A DNA stretch of 64,000 bases from an uncultured Flavobacteriaceae bacterium (GTDB lineage Bacteria > Bacteroidota > Bacteroidia > Flavobacteriales > Flavobacteriaceae), in assembly GCA_905182295.1 (NCBI GenBank), contig CAJJAZ010000005.1:1-64000 (forward strand), in the 5' to 3' direction. This document shows, piece after piece, positions 63,544-64,000 of this stretch. The notes below the pieces were generated by a model. The model made no database searches and had not been told where the DNA came from. It saw only the letters and a list, made by a program, of their open reading frames with translations. The position numbers were made by a program, and so were the translations under genes. The number at the start of each line of letters is the position of its first letter. Within the stretch, counting starts at the first letter, position 1.

Positions 63544-63900
63544 CTAAACCTTAAACTCCAAAAGCCATTCAAAAGAAACGTATTCCAAGCACTTTTCATG
63601 AGACGCTTCTAATACAACCATAGGGGCCTTTCCGGCTTGGTACGCTTGTTTCCACCTAGAAACGCATAAACACCATTGATCACCTGGTTTAAGTCCAGGG
63701 AACTGATACTCAGGTCTTGGAGTTTGTAGGTCATTACCCACTGATGTTGTGTAAGATAAAAATTCAGCAGTCATAATGGCGCAAACCGTATGGGTACCAA
63801 TGTCTCTAATATCTGTATTACAACAACCATCTCTGAAAGCGCCTGTCATTGGATTGGTGCTACAAGTGTCTAAAGGAGTTCCTAATACGTTATTGGCCAT
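63544..63900 (-). CDS. DUF2237 family protein
   Basis: This protein of about 118 residues (start at 63900, MANNVLGTPLDTCS; an upstream in-frame ATG at 63927 is less likely) shows the DUF2237 signature: NVLGTPLDTCSTNPMTGAFRDGCCNT at residues 3-28, then HTVCAIMTAEFLSYTTSVGNDLQTPRPEYQFPGLKPGDQWCLC. The conserved Cys residues suggest metal or redox binding. Function is unknown. Confidence 0.9.
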   Translation of the reverse strand: MANNVLGTPLDTCSTNPMTGAFRDGCCNTDIRDIGTHTVCAIMTAEFLSYTTSVGNDLQTPRPEYQFPGLKPGDQWCLCVSRWKQAYQAGKAPMVVLEASHEKCLEYVSFEWLLEFKV

Positions 63901-63945
63901 GTTATTTTTTTTATAAAAATAAGACATATCAACCTATTATAATGA

Positions 63946-64000
63946 CTAATCTGCTATGTATCCGTGCTCCCCTTGGTCATTATCTTGAAATATAGTTCTC
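63946..64000 (-). CDS. partial gene running off the right edge
   Basis: On the minus strand, the visible end reads RTIFQDNDQGEHGYIAD-stop (stop at 63948-63946). The compact codons and the proximity to the DUF2237 gene suggest the 3' end of another gene, but 17 codons are too few to name it. Confidence 0.35.
   Translation of the reverse strand, partial: RTIFQDNDQGEHGYIAD

Noticed and set aside
1-64000. CRISPR arrays, rRNA genes, replication origin
   Set aside because: I saw no regularly spaced repeats with unique spacers and no rRNA-like sequence. dnaN alone, away from dnaA, is not evidence of an origin.

Overview
The window looks like a chromosome segment from a marine-type member of the Flavobacteriaceae (Bacteroidota). 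The evidence is the A+T-rich sequence, Bacteroidota-type promoters (TTTG about 20 nt before TAnnTTTG), a type IX secretion C-terminal domain, bacillithiol synthesis (BshB1), a ResB/CcsA fusion, DUF4290, DUF2911 and DUF4212 proteins, an acs/actP locus and a sulfatase. No species is claimed.

Positions 1-43571 are ordinary core chromosome. In order they hold a DapA-family lyase, an M28 peptidase, tRNA-His, bshB1, a Cys/Met PLP enzyme, ccsBA, DUF2520, KdsC-like and Maf genes, a small MscS channel, and a PIG-L deacetylase with a solute symporter. A four-gene photolyase operon (SRPBCC, SDR, photolyase, divergent photolyase-like protein) follows behind an inverted-repeat promoter. Next come a secreted M20 hydrolase, a lysoplasmalogenase, murA, recQ, fmt, HU, yqgE, tRNA-Met, a cNMP/CBS/DUF294 regulator with an exonuclease, acs-actP-DUF4212, purC, phoH, a SAM hydrolase, dnaN and mnmE.

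Positions 43551-62350 are a compound genomic island at the 3' end of mnmE. The last codons of mnmE (encoding FCIGK and stop) recur twice more downstream, at 48530-48550 and 62328-62348, each still encoding FCIGK-stop but with synonymous changes. These read as three att sites bounding two tandem elements. Element A (about 5 kb) carries a tyrosine recombinase, a possible 22-residue coupled peptide, a secreted VGIGT-type protein and a thrombospondin-3 adhesin with a type IX sorting domain. Element B (about 13.8 kb) has no integrase. It carries a sugar-catabolic set: a sulfatase, a galactosamine-6-phosphate isomerase-like enzyme, a gluconate-dehydrogenase subunit 3-like protein, a Gfo/Idh dehydrogenase, a GMC oxidoreductase, a DUF1080 (3-keto-disaccharide hydrolase family) protein, an MFS transporter, a TIM-barrel epimerase, a DUF3089 hydrolase, an esterase and a sialate-O-acetylesterase-type enzyme. 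A broken PcRGLX/YetA-like lipoprotein gene lies among them. The set suggests breakdown of a sulfated and/or acetylated amino-sugar glycoside through C3 oxidation. A 48-bp sequence is repeated upstream of both minus-strand operons of element B.

Positions 62351-64000 hold a sterol-desaturase-family gene, a DUF2237 gene and the 3' end of a further minus-strand gene.
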